A stretch of 50,751 nt of DNA from an uncultured Pseudobutyrivibrio sp. (GTDB lineage Bacteria; Bacillota; Clostridia; Lachnospirales; Lachnospiraceae). The notes under the pieces were generated by a model. The model saw nothing but the letters and a program-made list of their open reading frames with translations. It was not told the DNA's origin and made no database searches. A program made the translations under genes and the position numbers. The stretch is from contig URCQ01000019.1 in the NCBI GenBank assembly GCA_900546435.1, forward strand, positions 1-50,751. The letters are read 5' to 3'. Below, in pieces: positions 33,975 to 42,089 of the stretch. How positions within the stretch are numbered: the first letter of the stretch is position 1; each line of letters opens with the position of its first letter.

Positions 33975-34832
33975 TTAGTTTCTAATCACCTGTTGCAATG
34001 CATCAATCAGTTCCTGTCTTGTCAAAATCCCCTCTGGGATAGGAAGCCCTGCTTTTTTTAATTCGTGTGCCAAAAGTGTAATCTGTGGCACATCCAGACG
34101 ATGTTCCTGCAGTGTATCCACCTGCGAAAAAATCCCTCTTGGATTTCCTTCCAGAACAACTTTCCCCTGATCCATCACATACACATAATCTGCATCAACA
34201 ACCTCTTCCATATAATGTGTAATCAAAATGATCGTCACACCTTTTTCCCGGTTCAAGGTATGTACGGCTTCCAATACTTCTTTACGTCCATTCGGATCCA
34301 GCATTGCTGTAGGCTCGTCCAAAATAATACATTTCGGTTCCATTGCCATCACGCCTGCAATAGCCACACGCTGCTTTTGTCCACCTGATAATTTGTTCGG
34401 TGAATGCTCGCGATATTGCCACATCCCAACAGCTTTCAGGCTCTTTTCCACGCGTTCCCAGATTTCATCCGTTGGTACACCAATATTTTCAGGTCCAAAT
34501 CCAACATCTTCCTGCACTACACTGGCAATAATCTGATTGTCTGGATTTTGGAACACCATACCGGCTTTTTGCCGGATATCATAGGTATGGCTTTCATCTG
34601 ACACATCCATGCCATCCACAATCAAAGTTCCTTCTGTCGGCGTCAAAAGCGCATTTAAATGTTTTGCAAACGTCGACTTCCCGGAGCCGTTATGTCCCAG
34701 AACAGCGATAAACTGCCCCGGTTCCACCGATAAATCCATATGATCCAGTGCTGTTCGAATGCTCTCCACATTGCCTTCTTCATCTCGGATAATATATTCA
34801 TGTACTAAATTTTTTGCTTCAATGATTCCCAT
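33975..34832 (-). CDS. ecfA1: ECF transporter ATP-binding protein EcfA1
   Basis: A 285-residue ATPase beginning MGIIEAKNLVHEY, with Walker A GHNGSGKSTFAKH, Q-loop FQNPDNQIIASVVQEDVGFG (the characteristic EcfA1 block), signature LSGGQKQRVAIAG and Walker B IILDEPTAMLDP. A start at 34853 is possible, but AAAGGA is correctly spaced for ATG 34832, and the earlier start would overlap trmL. It forms a heterodimer with the following ATPase. Confidence 0.95.
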   Translation of the reverse strand: MGIIEAKNLVHEYIIRDEEGNVESIRTALDHMDLSVEPGQFIAVLGHNGSGKSTFAKHLNALLTPTEGTLIVDGMDVSDESHTYDIRQKAGMVFQNPDNQIIASVVQEDVGFGPENIGVPTDEIWERVEKSLKAVGMWQYREHSPNKLSGGQKQRVAIAGVMAMEPKCIILDEPTAMLDPNGRKEVLEAVHTLNREKGVTIILITHYMEEVVDADYVYVMDQGKVVLEGNPRGIFSQVDTLQEHRLDVPQITLLAHELKKAGLPIPEGILTRQELIDALQQVIRN

Positions 34833-34846
34833 ATCAATTCCTTTAT

Positions 34847-35344
34847 TTACCAATGTAAATGGTGCAGTTCGCCTTCCAGTCTCATATGATCAAACTGGTT
34901 CTGACGTAGTGCCTCATATAAAACAATTGCCACTGAATTCGATAAATTCAGCGATCTTGTCTCACCAATCATCGGAATGCGGATACACTGTTCCGGATGT
35001 TCCACCAGAATTTCTTCCGGAATCCCTGCGCTCTCTTTTCCAAACATGATAAAACAATCCGGTTCAAATGTAACATCGGAGTACACATGTTTTCCCTTTG
35101 TCGTTGCAAAATAGATTTTGGCTCCCGGATTGCGCTCCAAAAAATCATTCCAATCATCATATCGCGTCACATCCAGCTGATCCCAATAGTCCATACCTGC
35201 ACGCTTGATTGTCTTATCGTTCAATCGAAATCCCAGTGGTTCAATCAAATGCAATCTGGTGCCTGTTGCTACGCAGGTTCGTCCAATATTTCCTGTATTT
35301 CCCGGAATCTCCGGCTCATGTAAAATAATATTCAGTGTTGCCAT
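34847..35344 (-). CDS. trmL: tRNA (cytidine/uridine-34 2'-O)-methyltransferase TrmL
   Basis: A 165-residue SPOUT methyltransferase that modifies the wobble base of tRNA-Leu species. LHEPEIPGNTGNIGRTCVATGTRL spans the N-terminal signature, and FGKESAGIPEEIL and IPMIGETRSLNLSNSVAIVLYEAL form the knotted SAM-binding part. The ATG directly follows the stop codon of the aminotransferase gene (TAGATG), so they are coupled. Confidence 0.94.
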   Translation of the reverse strand: MATLNIILHEPEIPGNTGNIGRTCVATGTRLHLIEPLGFRLNDKTIKRAGMDYWDQLDVTRYDDWNDFLERNPGAKIYFATTKGKHVYSDVTFEPDCFIMFGKESAGIPEEILVEHPEQCIRIPMIGETRSLNLSNSVAIVLYEALRQNQFDHMRLEGELHHLHW

Positions 35345-36523
35345 CTATGCACCTGTTCTCTCATTTCTTAGTTCTGTTACAAATTCTTCCATACGGTCAA
35401 GCGCTTTCTTGAGATCTTCCAACGAATACGCATACGAAATACGCAAAAAGCCCTCTCCACACGCACCAAATGCTGTTCCCGGAACGACCGCAACCTTTTT
35501 TCGATTCAAAAATTCTGTTGCAAATTCTTCTGATGTCATACCAAATTCCTTGATGGACGGGAATATATAAAATGCTCCAAACGGCTCAAAGCACTGCAGA
35601 TGCATTTCCTCAAACCGATGCAACAGATAACGTCTGCGTCCATTATATTCCTCACGCATGTGTGCAACATCTTCATCACAATGGCGCAGTGCCTCTACTG
35701 CCGCATACTGACTGGTTGTAGGTGCACACATAATGGCATACTGATGGATTTTTAACATTTGCTTGATAATAATCTCCGGTGCACACGCATACCCCAATCT
35801 CCAGCCGGTCATCGCATGAGACTTTGAAAATCCATTGATCAGTACGGTTCTTTCTTTCATGCCCGGTAAGGATGCAATCGACACATGGTTTTCCAGATAG
35901 GTCAGTTCTGCATAGATTTCATCACTCAATACAAACAAATCATGTTTGATGACCACTTCGGCAATAGCCTCTAAATCTGATTTTTCCATAATCGCTCCTG
36001 TCGGATTGTTTGGAAATGGCATAATAAGAATTTTCGTCTTATCTGTAATGGCGTTCTCCAATTCCTCTGCTGTTAAACGGAATTGATTTTCTTCTTTTAA
36101 ATCAATCACAACCGGTACGCCCCCTGCCAAAACAGTACAAGGCAGATAAGAAACATAACTCGGCTGTGGAATCAGCACTTCATCTCCAGGATCTAACATC
36201 GTACGAAGCGCAATATCAATCGCCTCACTACCACCGACCGTGACGAGCATTTCCTTCGCATAATCATATGTCAAATCAAAGCGACGGTTCAAATACTTTG
36301 CAATCTCTATCTTTAATTCTTTTAATCCAGCATTCGATGTATAAAAAGTACGTCCACGCTCCAATGAATAAATCGCCTCATCACGCACACGCCACGGTGT
36401 ATCAAAATCCGGTTCTCCCACACCAAGGGAAATCGCGTCCTGCATCTCACTGACGATATCAAAAAATTTACGAATACCCGAAGGTTGAATTTCTACGATG
36501 GTCTTTGAAAGTGGGTTTCTCAT
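35345..36523 (-). CDS. PLP-dependent aminotransferase, class I/II
   Basis: A 392-residue fold-type I aminotransferase. ISLGVGEPDFDTPWRVRDEA at the start, PFPNNPTGAIM near 170, the PLP lysine in INGFSKSHAMTGWRLGYACAP near 230, and ISYAYSLEDL near the end are family blocks. It resembles aspartate/aromatic aminotransferases of the PatA/AspC type. Its ATG overlaps the stop of the Lrp-type regulator by four bases (ATGA), and such Lrp-aminotransferase pairs usually share regulation by an amino acid. The substrate is not fixed. Confidence 0.9.
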   Translation of the reverse strand: MRNPLSKTIVEIQPSGIRKFFDIVSEMQDAISLGVGEPDFDTPWRVRDEAIYSLERGRTFYTSNAGLKELKIEIAKYLNRRFDLTYDYAKEMLVTVGGSEAIDIALRTMLDPGDEVLIPQPSYVSYLPCTVLAGGVPVVIDLKEENQFRLTAEELENAITDKTKILIMPFPNNPTGAIMEKSDLEAIAEVVIKHDLFVLSDEIYAELTYLENHVSIASLPGMKERTVLINGFSKSHAMTGWRLGYACAPEIIIKQMLKIHQYAIMCAPTTSQYAAVEALRHCDEDVAHMREEYNGRRRYLLHRFEEMHLQCFEPFGAFYIFPSIKEFGMTSEEFATEFLNRKKVAVVPGTAFGACGEGFLRISYAYSLEDLKKALDRMEEFVTELRNERTGA

Positions 36524-37017
36524 AAGCTCACCAACTCTCTCTCGTCTTTGCGCTGTTCCGCCATGATTGTGCCATGATCCTTATACTTCTTTAAAATAAA
36601 GTTTGTCTTGGTGCTAAGTACGGAATCCAATGGTGATAACTTATCCGATACAAACTCGGATACCTCACGCAATGTTCTTCCTTCCAATGTCACCATAAAA
36701 TCAAATCCACCGGAAATAAGATATACAGAATTTACTTCCGGATAATTGTAAATACGTTCTGCCACTTTATCAAATCCCATGCCACGCTGCGGTGTGACGC
36801 GCACCTCAATCATTGCTGTTACTTTCTCAATTCCAGCCTTTTCCCAGTTAATCAATGTATGATAGCCACAAATAATATGTGACTGTTCCATTTCTTCCAA
36901 TTCATTCATGATGGTTGTTTCATCCGTTCCCATCATAATAGCGAGATCGTGAATATCAATTCTGCTATTCGTCTCAATATAATTTAAAATCTTCTCTCTC
37001 ATTTGATTTCTCCTCAC
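36520..37017 (-). CDS. Lrp/AsnC-family transcriptional regulator
   Basis: A 165-residue regulator with an N-terminal winged helix-turn-helix (IETNSRIDIHDLAIMMGTDETTIMNELEEME) described here by its first part, about residues 12-42, and a C-terminal RAM ligand-binding domain (about 65-145) with GGFDFMVTLEGRTLREVSEF. It probably senses an amino acid and regulates the overlapping aminotransferase gene. Confidence 0.93.
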   Translation of the reverse strand: MRRNQMREKILNYIETNSRIDIHDLAIMMGTDETTIMNELEEMEQSHIICGYHTLINWEKAGIEKVTAMIEVRVTPQRGMGFDKVAERIYNYPEVNSVYLISGGFDFMVTLEGRTLREVSEFVSDKLSPLDSVLSTKTNFILKKYKDHGTIMAEQRKDERELVSL

Positions 37018-37023
37018 ACTCGA

Positions 37024-38007
37024 TTATAAAACTTTATACAATTCATCCGTCTTCGGCGGCTCTAAAAATCTGCGTTCTTCATCTCTGACAATCACACGAT
37101 CATTTCCTTCTGTTGCTTTTCCAATGACTGTTGCCGGGATATTTGCCTCTGCAAGCGCATGCACAAGTGCATTTCCATCTTCTGATGCCATCAGCATCAT
37201 GCCGCTGGATATGAGTCCATATGGATTGACATCAAAATATTCGCAGATTTCCACCGTTTCCTGACGAATTGGTATCTTCTTCAAATCAATTTCCAGTCCA
37301 ACGCCGGATGCTTCTGCCATCTCCCAGAGTGCACCAAACAAACCTCCTTCTGTGACATCATGCATTGCCGCGACGCCAGACTTCACGGCGACTGCCGCCT
37401 CCGGTACGACTGACAGATACTGATCAAATGCTTTTGCCGTATCCACAAAAGATGCCGGAAAGTGTTCTTTTAATTCCATTTCTTTTTCTTTGGCAAAAAT
37501 AGTTGTTCCTTCCAGACCAATCCATTTTGTGACCACAATATCCATGCCACTTCTGGCTCCTGCCGTAGAAATCAGTTTTCCTTTTTTTGCCTTTGCCACA
37601 CCAGCGACATTCACTACCGGCTGATTCACTACCGCTGTCACCTCGGTGTGTCCACCGAGAATCTGCATTTTTGCTTCTCGACAGGCAAGTTCCATCTGTT
37701 CCATAATACGCTTCAATGCAATCTCTCTTGTTCCATCTGGAAGTAAAATTGTTAACAACACGCCAATCGGTTCTGCCCCTGCACTGGCAAGATCATTTGC
37801 TGTAATCTGAATTGCCAATTTTCCGATATCTTTGGCTGTACCGGTAATCGGATCTGTTGACATCACAAAAATTTCATCTTCTGCCAATGTTAATGCCGCA
37901 CAATCTTCTCCGATTCCTGGTCCCAAAACGACTTCATCGCGTTTGTAATGCAATTGTTTCATAACAGAACGTTTTAACACGTTTTCCGGAACTTTGCCTA
38001 TTTTCAT
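37024..38007 (-). CDS. AIR-synthase-family protein (HypE/PurM/ThiL-like)
   Basis: A 327-residue ATP-binding protein. GPGIGEDCAALTL near residue 30, FVMSTDPITGTAKDIGKLAI near 50, NDLASAGAEPIGVLLTILLP near 70, QILGGHTEVTAVV near 115, and HDVTEGGLFGALWEMAEAS near 217 are the AIR-synthase-family blocks shared by PurM, ThiL, SelD and HypE. It is closest in style to the HypE-like group annotated as hydrogenase maturation factor, yet it ends TDELYKVL and lacks the C-terminal Cys that HypE needs for cyanide-ligand synthesis. It is therefore unlikely to be a true HypE; its substrate is unknown. It starts the operon with the Lrp regulator. Confidence 0.82.
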   Translation of the reverse strand: MKIGKVPENVLKRSVMKQLHYKRDEVVLGPGIGEDCAALTLAEDEIFVMSTDPITGTAKDIGKLAIQITANDLASAGAEPIGVLLTILLPDGTREIALKRIMEQMELACREAKMQILGGHTEVTAVVNQPVVNVAGVAKAKKGKLISTAGARSGMDIVVTKWIGLEGTTIFAKEKEMELKEHFPASFVDTAKAFDQYLSVVPEAAVAVKSGVAAMHDVTEGGLFGALWEMAEASGVGLEIDLKKIPIRQETVEICEYFDVNPYGLISSGMMLMASEDGNALVHALAEANIPATVIGKATEGNDRVIVRDEERRFLEPPKTDELYKVL

Positions 38008-38051
38008 CCTTGTTCTATCCTCTTGTTCTATTCCCTATATATATGTACCAT

Positions 38052-38077
38052 AAGGCTGCTTGAAACCAAGCAGCCTT
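38052..38077. terminator. hairpin downstream of the VanW-domain gene
   Basis: AAGGCTGCTTG (38052-38062) pairs perfectly with CAAGCAGCCTT (38067-38077) across a four-base loop. There is only a short T-rich tail on either side, so termination may be weak. Confidence 0.5.
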
Positions 38078-38119
38078 GTTGCATTATCCTTATTTGTTTC
38101 ATTTATCACCACACATCAT

Positions 38120-38340
38120 TTACTGTGCTGTTCCAGATGTCGTACCTGGTGTCGTACCTGGTGTCGCCCCCGCAGTGGTACCTGCTGGCGTTCCAGACGT
38201 TGCGCCTGCTGGCGTTCCCGCTGTGGATGGCGTTGTAGTCGTCTGCTGCTGTTGCTGTTGCTGTTGTGCAGCAGCTGCTGCTGCCTGTGCTGCTGCTGCG
38301 TCTGCTGCTGCTTGCGCCGCTGCCGCCTGTGCCTCCGGTG
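38120..38340 (-). repeat. low-complexity coding repeat (Ala/Gln-rich then Thr/Pro/Gly-rich)
   Basis: The end of the VanW-domain gene is built of near-repeats: GCA/CAG/CAA-rich triplets giving A-A-A-Q runs and eight consecutive Gln (about 38243-38266), then imperfect TPAGATSG / TPAGTTAG / TPGTTPG units (38120-38215). Such triplet tracts can change length by replication slippage without breaking the frame. Confidence 0.8.
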
Positions 38341-39799
38341 TATAATTTGCAACCGTAGCACGAATCGTTGCATCATCCTTCGTCTCAAGCGCCGCACCAA
38401 TCGCTGCCTGTGCTTCTGGTGTAGCTCCACCTATGCCAACAGCAATCACTTCCTTAGACGGATTATACTTGCTGTTATTAAATACCTTCCGGCTCACTTC
38501 CACGTTATTTTCATATACAATCTTCCAGAGTCTTGCTGTATATCCAATATGTGGCTTTACAGTCGTCTCTATATAGCCAACCGGCTGATCTCCTACCGGC
38601 ACATATTCCCTCTCAGGATCTGTCTGACTCGTCACTTCACTGACAAAATCAACACGTCGGTTCGCTGGTCTTGTCTCCTTACCATAAATATTGAAGTAAA
38701 TAACACCTCCACTGGTGTAACCTTCAATGTAAACCGGGGTTTCCTGATTGTTCTTAAACTGCAAATCCTTGATACCATCTGCGATTGCAGCATCCATAGA
38801 TGGTTCTACATAAGATACGATCATCGAATGTGCTGCTCTTGTCACAATCTCAAGTTCTGCACGGATAACTGCATTATAAAGTGTTGTAGACACCTGACAA
38901 ATACCGCCGCCGTATGTCTCTACTGTCGTACCGTTCTCATAAGAACCTGCTGGGAAATATCCATTTTCTGCTGTTGTTGGTCCAATAGCATCCGAAACTG
39001 AAACCGTCTCGCCCGGATAAATAACCAGACCATTTAATCGGCTCGCACCGTTTTTGATATTATTTGTACGACCATTGATTACGGTTCCAAAATCCGTATG
39101 ATAAGAGCCAAGCACGTCATGAATGGTAGCTAATTCTTCCTTGGTACCTCTTGGCTCATCTTTTTCTGTCAAAAGCTCAATGGAAGCATCTTTTCCATCC
39201 CAATCGGTAGAAATAAAATCTGCAATCTTTACTGCTGATTTTCCAGTCATAAGTGCTACTCCCTCAGACCCTTCTACATATTCAAACTTGCCATCTACAA
39301 GCTTTACGGTGTTATCCACCGCTTCTGTTACAAGCTCTGACTTATTTTCATTCAGATAGGCTTCTACTGTCGCTGTGTCTGAAGTAAGGGAGACTGCAAA
39401 ATCCTTAGACTTACCTGCTTTCATATCTGCGTTTGCTTTATAGCGGGCAATCAGATTTCCCTCTTTGCCATAACGAAGTGCGCGTTCCGTTACATCTGCA
39501 TTTTTTGCACAAAGTCCAATATCATCTCCGTCAGCTTTGATACTCTTATCATTCGCTGTCAATGTAAAGCTAACGTTCTCATACTGGTCTACATATTGAT
39601 TTACAACCGCATTTGCTTCCTCTACACTCATGCCTGATACATCTGTACCGCAAATCGAAATATGCTCTGGAATCACAGACTTCTCCTGCGCTGCACTTTC
39701 TGTATTTTCTTCTGCCTCCACTTGCTGTACCGGGTATAACATGCCCATACCCAATACCATTCCAAATGTTGCACAAATCATTTTTAATCTTGTATTCAT
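38120..39799 (-). CDS. secreted VanW/YoaR-like cell-wall-associated protein
   Basis: A 559-residue exported protein. The N-terminus NTRLKMICATFGMVLGMGMLY followed by a VQQVEAEE cleavage region is a signal peptide (about residues 1-29). Residues about 45-215 resemble paired peptidoglycan-binding/YoaR domains (GTDVSGMSVEEANAVVNQY; RYGKEGN). Residues about 240-400 are the VanW domain, with FGTVINGRTNNIKNGASRLNG and ETYGGGICQVSTTLYNAV. The last about 85 residues are low complexity (Ala/Gln then Thr/Pro/Gly), probably a flexible wall-spanning tail. ATG 39799 has GTGAGG eight bases upstream and is preferred to ATG 39811. VanW function is not known biochemically; a role at the cell wall is inferred. 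Confidence 0.87.
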   Translation of the reverse strand: MNTRLKMICATFGMVLGMGMLYPVQQVEAEENTESAAQEKSVIPEHISICGTDVSGMSVEEANAVVNQYVDQYENVSFTLTANDKSIKADGDDIGLCAKNADVTERALRYGKEGNLIARYKANADMKAGKSKDFAVSLTSDTATVEAYLNENKSELVTEAVDNTVKLVDGKFEYVEGSEGVALMTGKSAVKIADFISTDWDGKDASIELLTEKDEPRGTKEELATIHDVLGSYHTDFGTVINGRTNNIKNGASRLNGLVIYPGETVSVSDAIGPTTAENGYFPAGSYENGTTVETYGGGICQVSTTLYNAVIRAELEIVTRAAHSMIVSYVEPSMDAAIADGIKDLQFKNNQETPVYIEGYTSGGVIYFNIYGKETRPANRRVDFVSEVTSQTDPEREYVPVGDQPVGYIETTVKPHIGYTARLWKIVYENNVEVSRKVFNNSKYNPSKEVIAVGIGGATPEAQAAIGAALETKDDATIRATVANYTPEAQAAAAQAAADAAAAQAAAAAAQQQQQQQQTTTTPSTAGTPAGATSGTPAGTTAGATPGTTPGTTSGTAQ

Positions 39800-39925
39800 A
39801 AATAACCTCACATTTTGGTCTCTGTTCTATCGGTTCAGAGTTCATTTTATACTACATGCACTATTTTTTTCAATATCCAATAATACAAATATCATTGACG
39901 TTACTCTATAGTTTTAGTATATTTT

Positions 39926-40033
39926 TTAAAGAAGACAAGCAAGAAGCATCGTAGTAACCATACATCCAATAATTACAAGGATAATGATAGCAGATGCGAT
40001 TCTTCTTTTTTTTGACTGTTTATAATATGTCAT
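39926..40033 (-). CDS. 35-residue single-pass membrane protein
   Basis: A short gene found by reading the gap between the VanW-domain and TPR-like genes. It begins ATG 40033 with GAGGTG six bases upstream and ends TAA at 39926. The product opens TYYKQSKKRR, a positively charged cytoplasmic start, then a single hydrophobic helix ASAIIILVIIGCMVTTMLLA and a short tail CLL. The positive-inside pattern, good ribosome binding site and complete frame support it as real. I cannot assign a family or function. Confidence 0.6.
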   Translation of the reverse strand: MTYYKQSKKRRIASAIIILVIIGCMVTTMLLACLL

Positions 40034-40080
40034 TGTTTTCACCTCATTCATAATTTGTTAGAAAGTAGAACGTAAAACGT

Positions 40081-40737
40081 ATGTCATTTCCTTTTTTAGC
40101 TGCTTTTCTCGGATTTGGTGTTTTTCTTGCCATCCGATATAAAAGTCTTAATCGTAAACAAGAACTCGACACCCAGGCTTTCTGGGAACGGGAAGCTGCT
40201 GCAAATGCAACCCCTTCTGCCGATCTTGACAACATTAAATATATTACCATTCCTTTGGATAAATTTCCACTGGGTTTCTCAAAAGATGCTGGCATCTGTG
40301 CATTAGAAGAGACCTTAGAAGAATTATCCCATAAACGACTGCTTAATCTTACCGGAAAAACCAATACCGATCTCAAGGAATTATATGGCGTTGCCAATTT
40401 GACAACGATGCAAGCCATCGGCGAAGATTTTGATCTTCTTACAATCACCTTAAAAGATTACGGCGCTGCACTGATCCAACAAGGAAAACTGGCGGATGCC
40501 ATCAGCGTCTTGGAATTTGGTGTAGCCATCGGTACAGACATCAGTCAGAACTACATTTTACTTGGTGACTGCTACTTCGCCTTTGGCAAAACAGATAAAA
40601 TCCGTTATCTTATGGATCAAGTATCTTCAAAAAACATGATGCTCGGTACAAGCATTCTGCATCACCTGCAACAACTGTTAGCAGAAGATACAACCGAAAG
40701 TACCATTGCACCACCTGAAAATTTCGAAACAAAATAG
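40081..40737 (+). CDS. TPR-like protein with N-terminal membrane anchor, function unknown
   Basis: A 218-residue protein. Residues 2-20 (SFPFLAAFLGFGVFLAIRY) form a hydrophobic anchor, followed by a basic and then helical region. Residues about 135-190 (YGAALIQQGKLADAISVLE, then YILLGDCYFAFGKTDKI) have the spacing of two tetratricopeptide-type helix pairs. The segment DKFPLGFSKDAGICALEETLEELSH is not a family I can name. The ribosome binding site is weak. It is divergent from the 35-residue membrane protein and ends at a shared terminator. A protein-interaction role at the membrane is the most that can be inferred. Confidence 0.7.
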   Translation: MSFPFLAAFLGFGVFLAIRYKSLNRKQELDTQAFWEREAAANATPSADLDNIKYITIPLDKFPLGFSKDAGICALEETLEELSHKRLLNLTGKTNTDLKELYGVANLTTMQAIGEDFDLLTITLKDYGAALIQQGKLADAISVLEFGVAIGTDISQNYILLGDCYFAFGKTDKIRYLMDQVSSKNMMLGTSILHHLQQLLAEDTTESTIAPPENFETK

Positions 40738-40738
40738 T

Positions 40739-40792
40739 AAAAGCCTGTATATGCAACAGCTTCTTTCGTTTCGCATATACCGGCTTTTTTTA
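40739..40792. terminator. bidirectional terminator
   Basis: AAAAGCC-GTATATGC (40739-40754) pairs with GCATATAC-GGCTTTTTTT (40773-40791). It lies between converging genes, with T-runs on the plus strand and A-run/T-run pairing on the minus strand; its right arm touches the stop codon of the MntP-like gene. Confidence 0.75.
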
Positions 40793-41374
40793 TATCATAT
40801 GCATTACATTGCGAAGTAGAATTTCTCCTCCTGCCACCCAAAGAAGCAGCGCTCCCACAACATATGCTCCCGTTTTTGATTCAAACCCAAAATGATATCC
40901 CGTGTAAATACCAGATACTACAACCAGGATGGAGCAGATCAAAATAACAACCCCCATCATAACAACGGATGTTCCAACAAATCCGCAGACACATCCGGCG
41001 CAAAGCGTGTAAAAACTGGTAATTGCAATAATTTTGATGTAATCTCTGACACGAATATTATCTCTACGCTTTTCCTGCACAAACTCCCGCTTGATTGCTT
41101 TGACAATCAGGCGTATACCAAGGAGTGCAAAAACTATAGTTGCTGCAATATAACCAATTTCCTGCGCATCCTTAATCACCTGATATTTTTCCAATTCATA
41201 ACAGGCAAAATAACCACCAAAGAAAAAAATCAACTGTAACAATGTAACTATCGTACATGCAATCAAAAGCGATTTACGCTTCACATCTGCAAGCATCGCG
41301 CCTTCAATCTCCATTGCCGCAAAAATATCAAGACTGATACCTGCAATGATTAATATATTTTCAATCCAATTCAT
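40790..41374 (-). CDS. MntP-like manganese efflux pump homologue
   Basis: A 194-residue protein with six predicted membrane segments. The first repeat has ISLDIFAAMEIEGAM, resembling the MntP motif with the conserved membrane Asp. In MntP the second repeat carries a matching S-x-D-A motif, but here the equivalent segment reads AITSFYTLCAGCVCGF without Asp. It has two conserved-looking Cys residues there instead. The ribosome binding site GTAGGAGG is excellent. It may be a divergent pump of the LysE/MntP type; manganese as substrate is not assured. Confidence 0.65.
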   Translation of the reverse strand: MNWIENILIIAGISLDIFAAMEIEGAMLADVKRKSLLIACTIVTLLQLIFFFGGYFACYELEKYQVIKDAQEIGYIAATIVFALLGIRLIVKAIKREFVQEKRRDNIRVRDYIKIIAITSFYTLCAGCVCGFVGTSVVMMGVVILICSILVVVSGIYTGYHFGFESKTGAYVVGALLLWVAGGEILLRNVMHMI

Positions 41375-41520
41375 GGAATCCTCCTACCCAATAACTTCCT
41401 AATAAAATACGATTTCCCGCGAAATCGCTATTATAGTATAAGAGACCTGGTCACATCATTACATATGCAAACCTTTATCACTGTAACCAGACACTATACA
41501 TTTCGCTTGATATGTATAAA
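41375..41520. promoter_or_regulatory. regulatory gap between MntP-like and TetR-type genes
   Basis: It contains a minus-strand TATAAT (41430-41435) that can serve the MntP-like gene, the palindrome GATTTC-CCGC-GAAATC (41411-41426), and an inverted pair CTGGTCAC (41448-41455) ... GTAACCAG separated by about 30 bases. The inverted pair is a possible operator for the TetR-type protein encoded upstream. No gene is seen. Confidence 0.35.
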
Positions 41521-42081
41521 TCAGCTGATAATTTCAATCATTGATTTTTGTGCCATGATGACATAGACCTCTACTAACTCTGGTATCGGCACTTGCATTC
41601 CACCGTTGATCCACTTCACCGCCACGCTACATGCCATATGGGCATAGTATTGTGCTATCATATCCAGACTCAGCCATGTATATGTTATCTTTTCTGATAG
41701 CTTTTCTTTGTTCATCCGCTGCAAAATCAACTCTTGCACTACATTTTCCATCATTTCCACAAAAGAATTCTGTCCCTCTAACCGGATTGCTTTCTCATAA
41801 AATTCACGTTCTTTTTCCATCGCGGTAAATAAAAATGTAATACCCTCCCGCAATAGCCCATTATCAAAAAGTGGTTTTGCCGGCTCCATCAAATCTTCCC
41901 GCACAATCCATTCTAATAATTCATACTTATCCTGGAAATGATTATAAAACGTCGGACGGATTACGCCCGCCTTATCTGTAATTTCTTTAATTGTAATTTT
42001 TTCAATAGGTCTTGTCTTACTTAGTTCTTTCAGACTTTCCGCAAGAATCACATCGATTCCGTTCTTGCCCTGATTTGTCAT
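41521..42081 (-). CDS. TetR/AcrR-family transcriptional regulator
   Basis: A 186-residue regulator with the N-terminal helix-turn-helix ITIKEITDKAGVIRPTFYNHFQDKYELLEW (read as about residues 29-58) and an all-helical C-terminal domain of the type found in DhaS-like TetR proteins. It begins eight bases after the HD-GYP gene stop codon and is probably co-transcribed with it. Its target may be the MntP-like gene downstream, whose promoter region has an inverted repeat. Confidence 0.9.
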   Translation of the reverse strand: MTNQGKNGIDVILAESLKELSKTRPIEKITIKEITDKAGVIRPTFYNHFQDKYELLEWIVREDLMEPAKPLFDNGLLREGITFLFTAMEKEREFYEKAIRLEGQNSFVEMMENVVQELILQRMNKEKLSEKITYTWLSLDMIAQYYAHMACSVAVKWINGGMQVPIPELVEVYVIMAQKSMIEIIS

Positions 42082-42089
42082 ACACTCTC

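Noticed and set aside
38060..39001. Plus-strand 313-residue Cys-rich reading opposite the VanW-domain gene
   Set aside because: It is the antisense of a repeat-rich coding tail; Cys and Arg runs come from the CTG/GCC triplets. No ribosome binding site and the minus-strand gene has clear domains.
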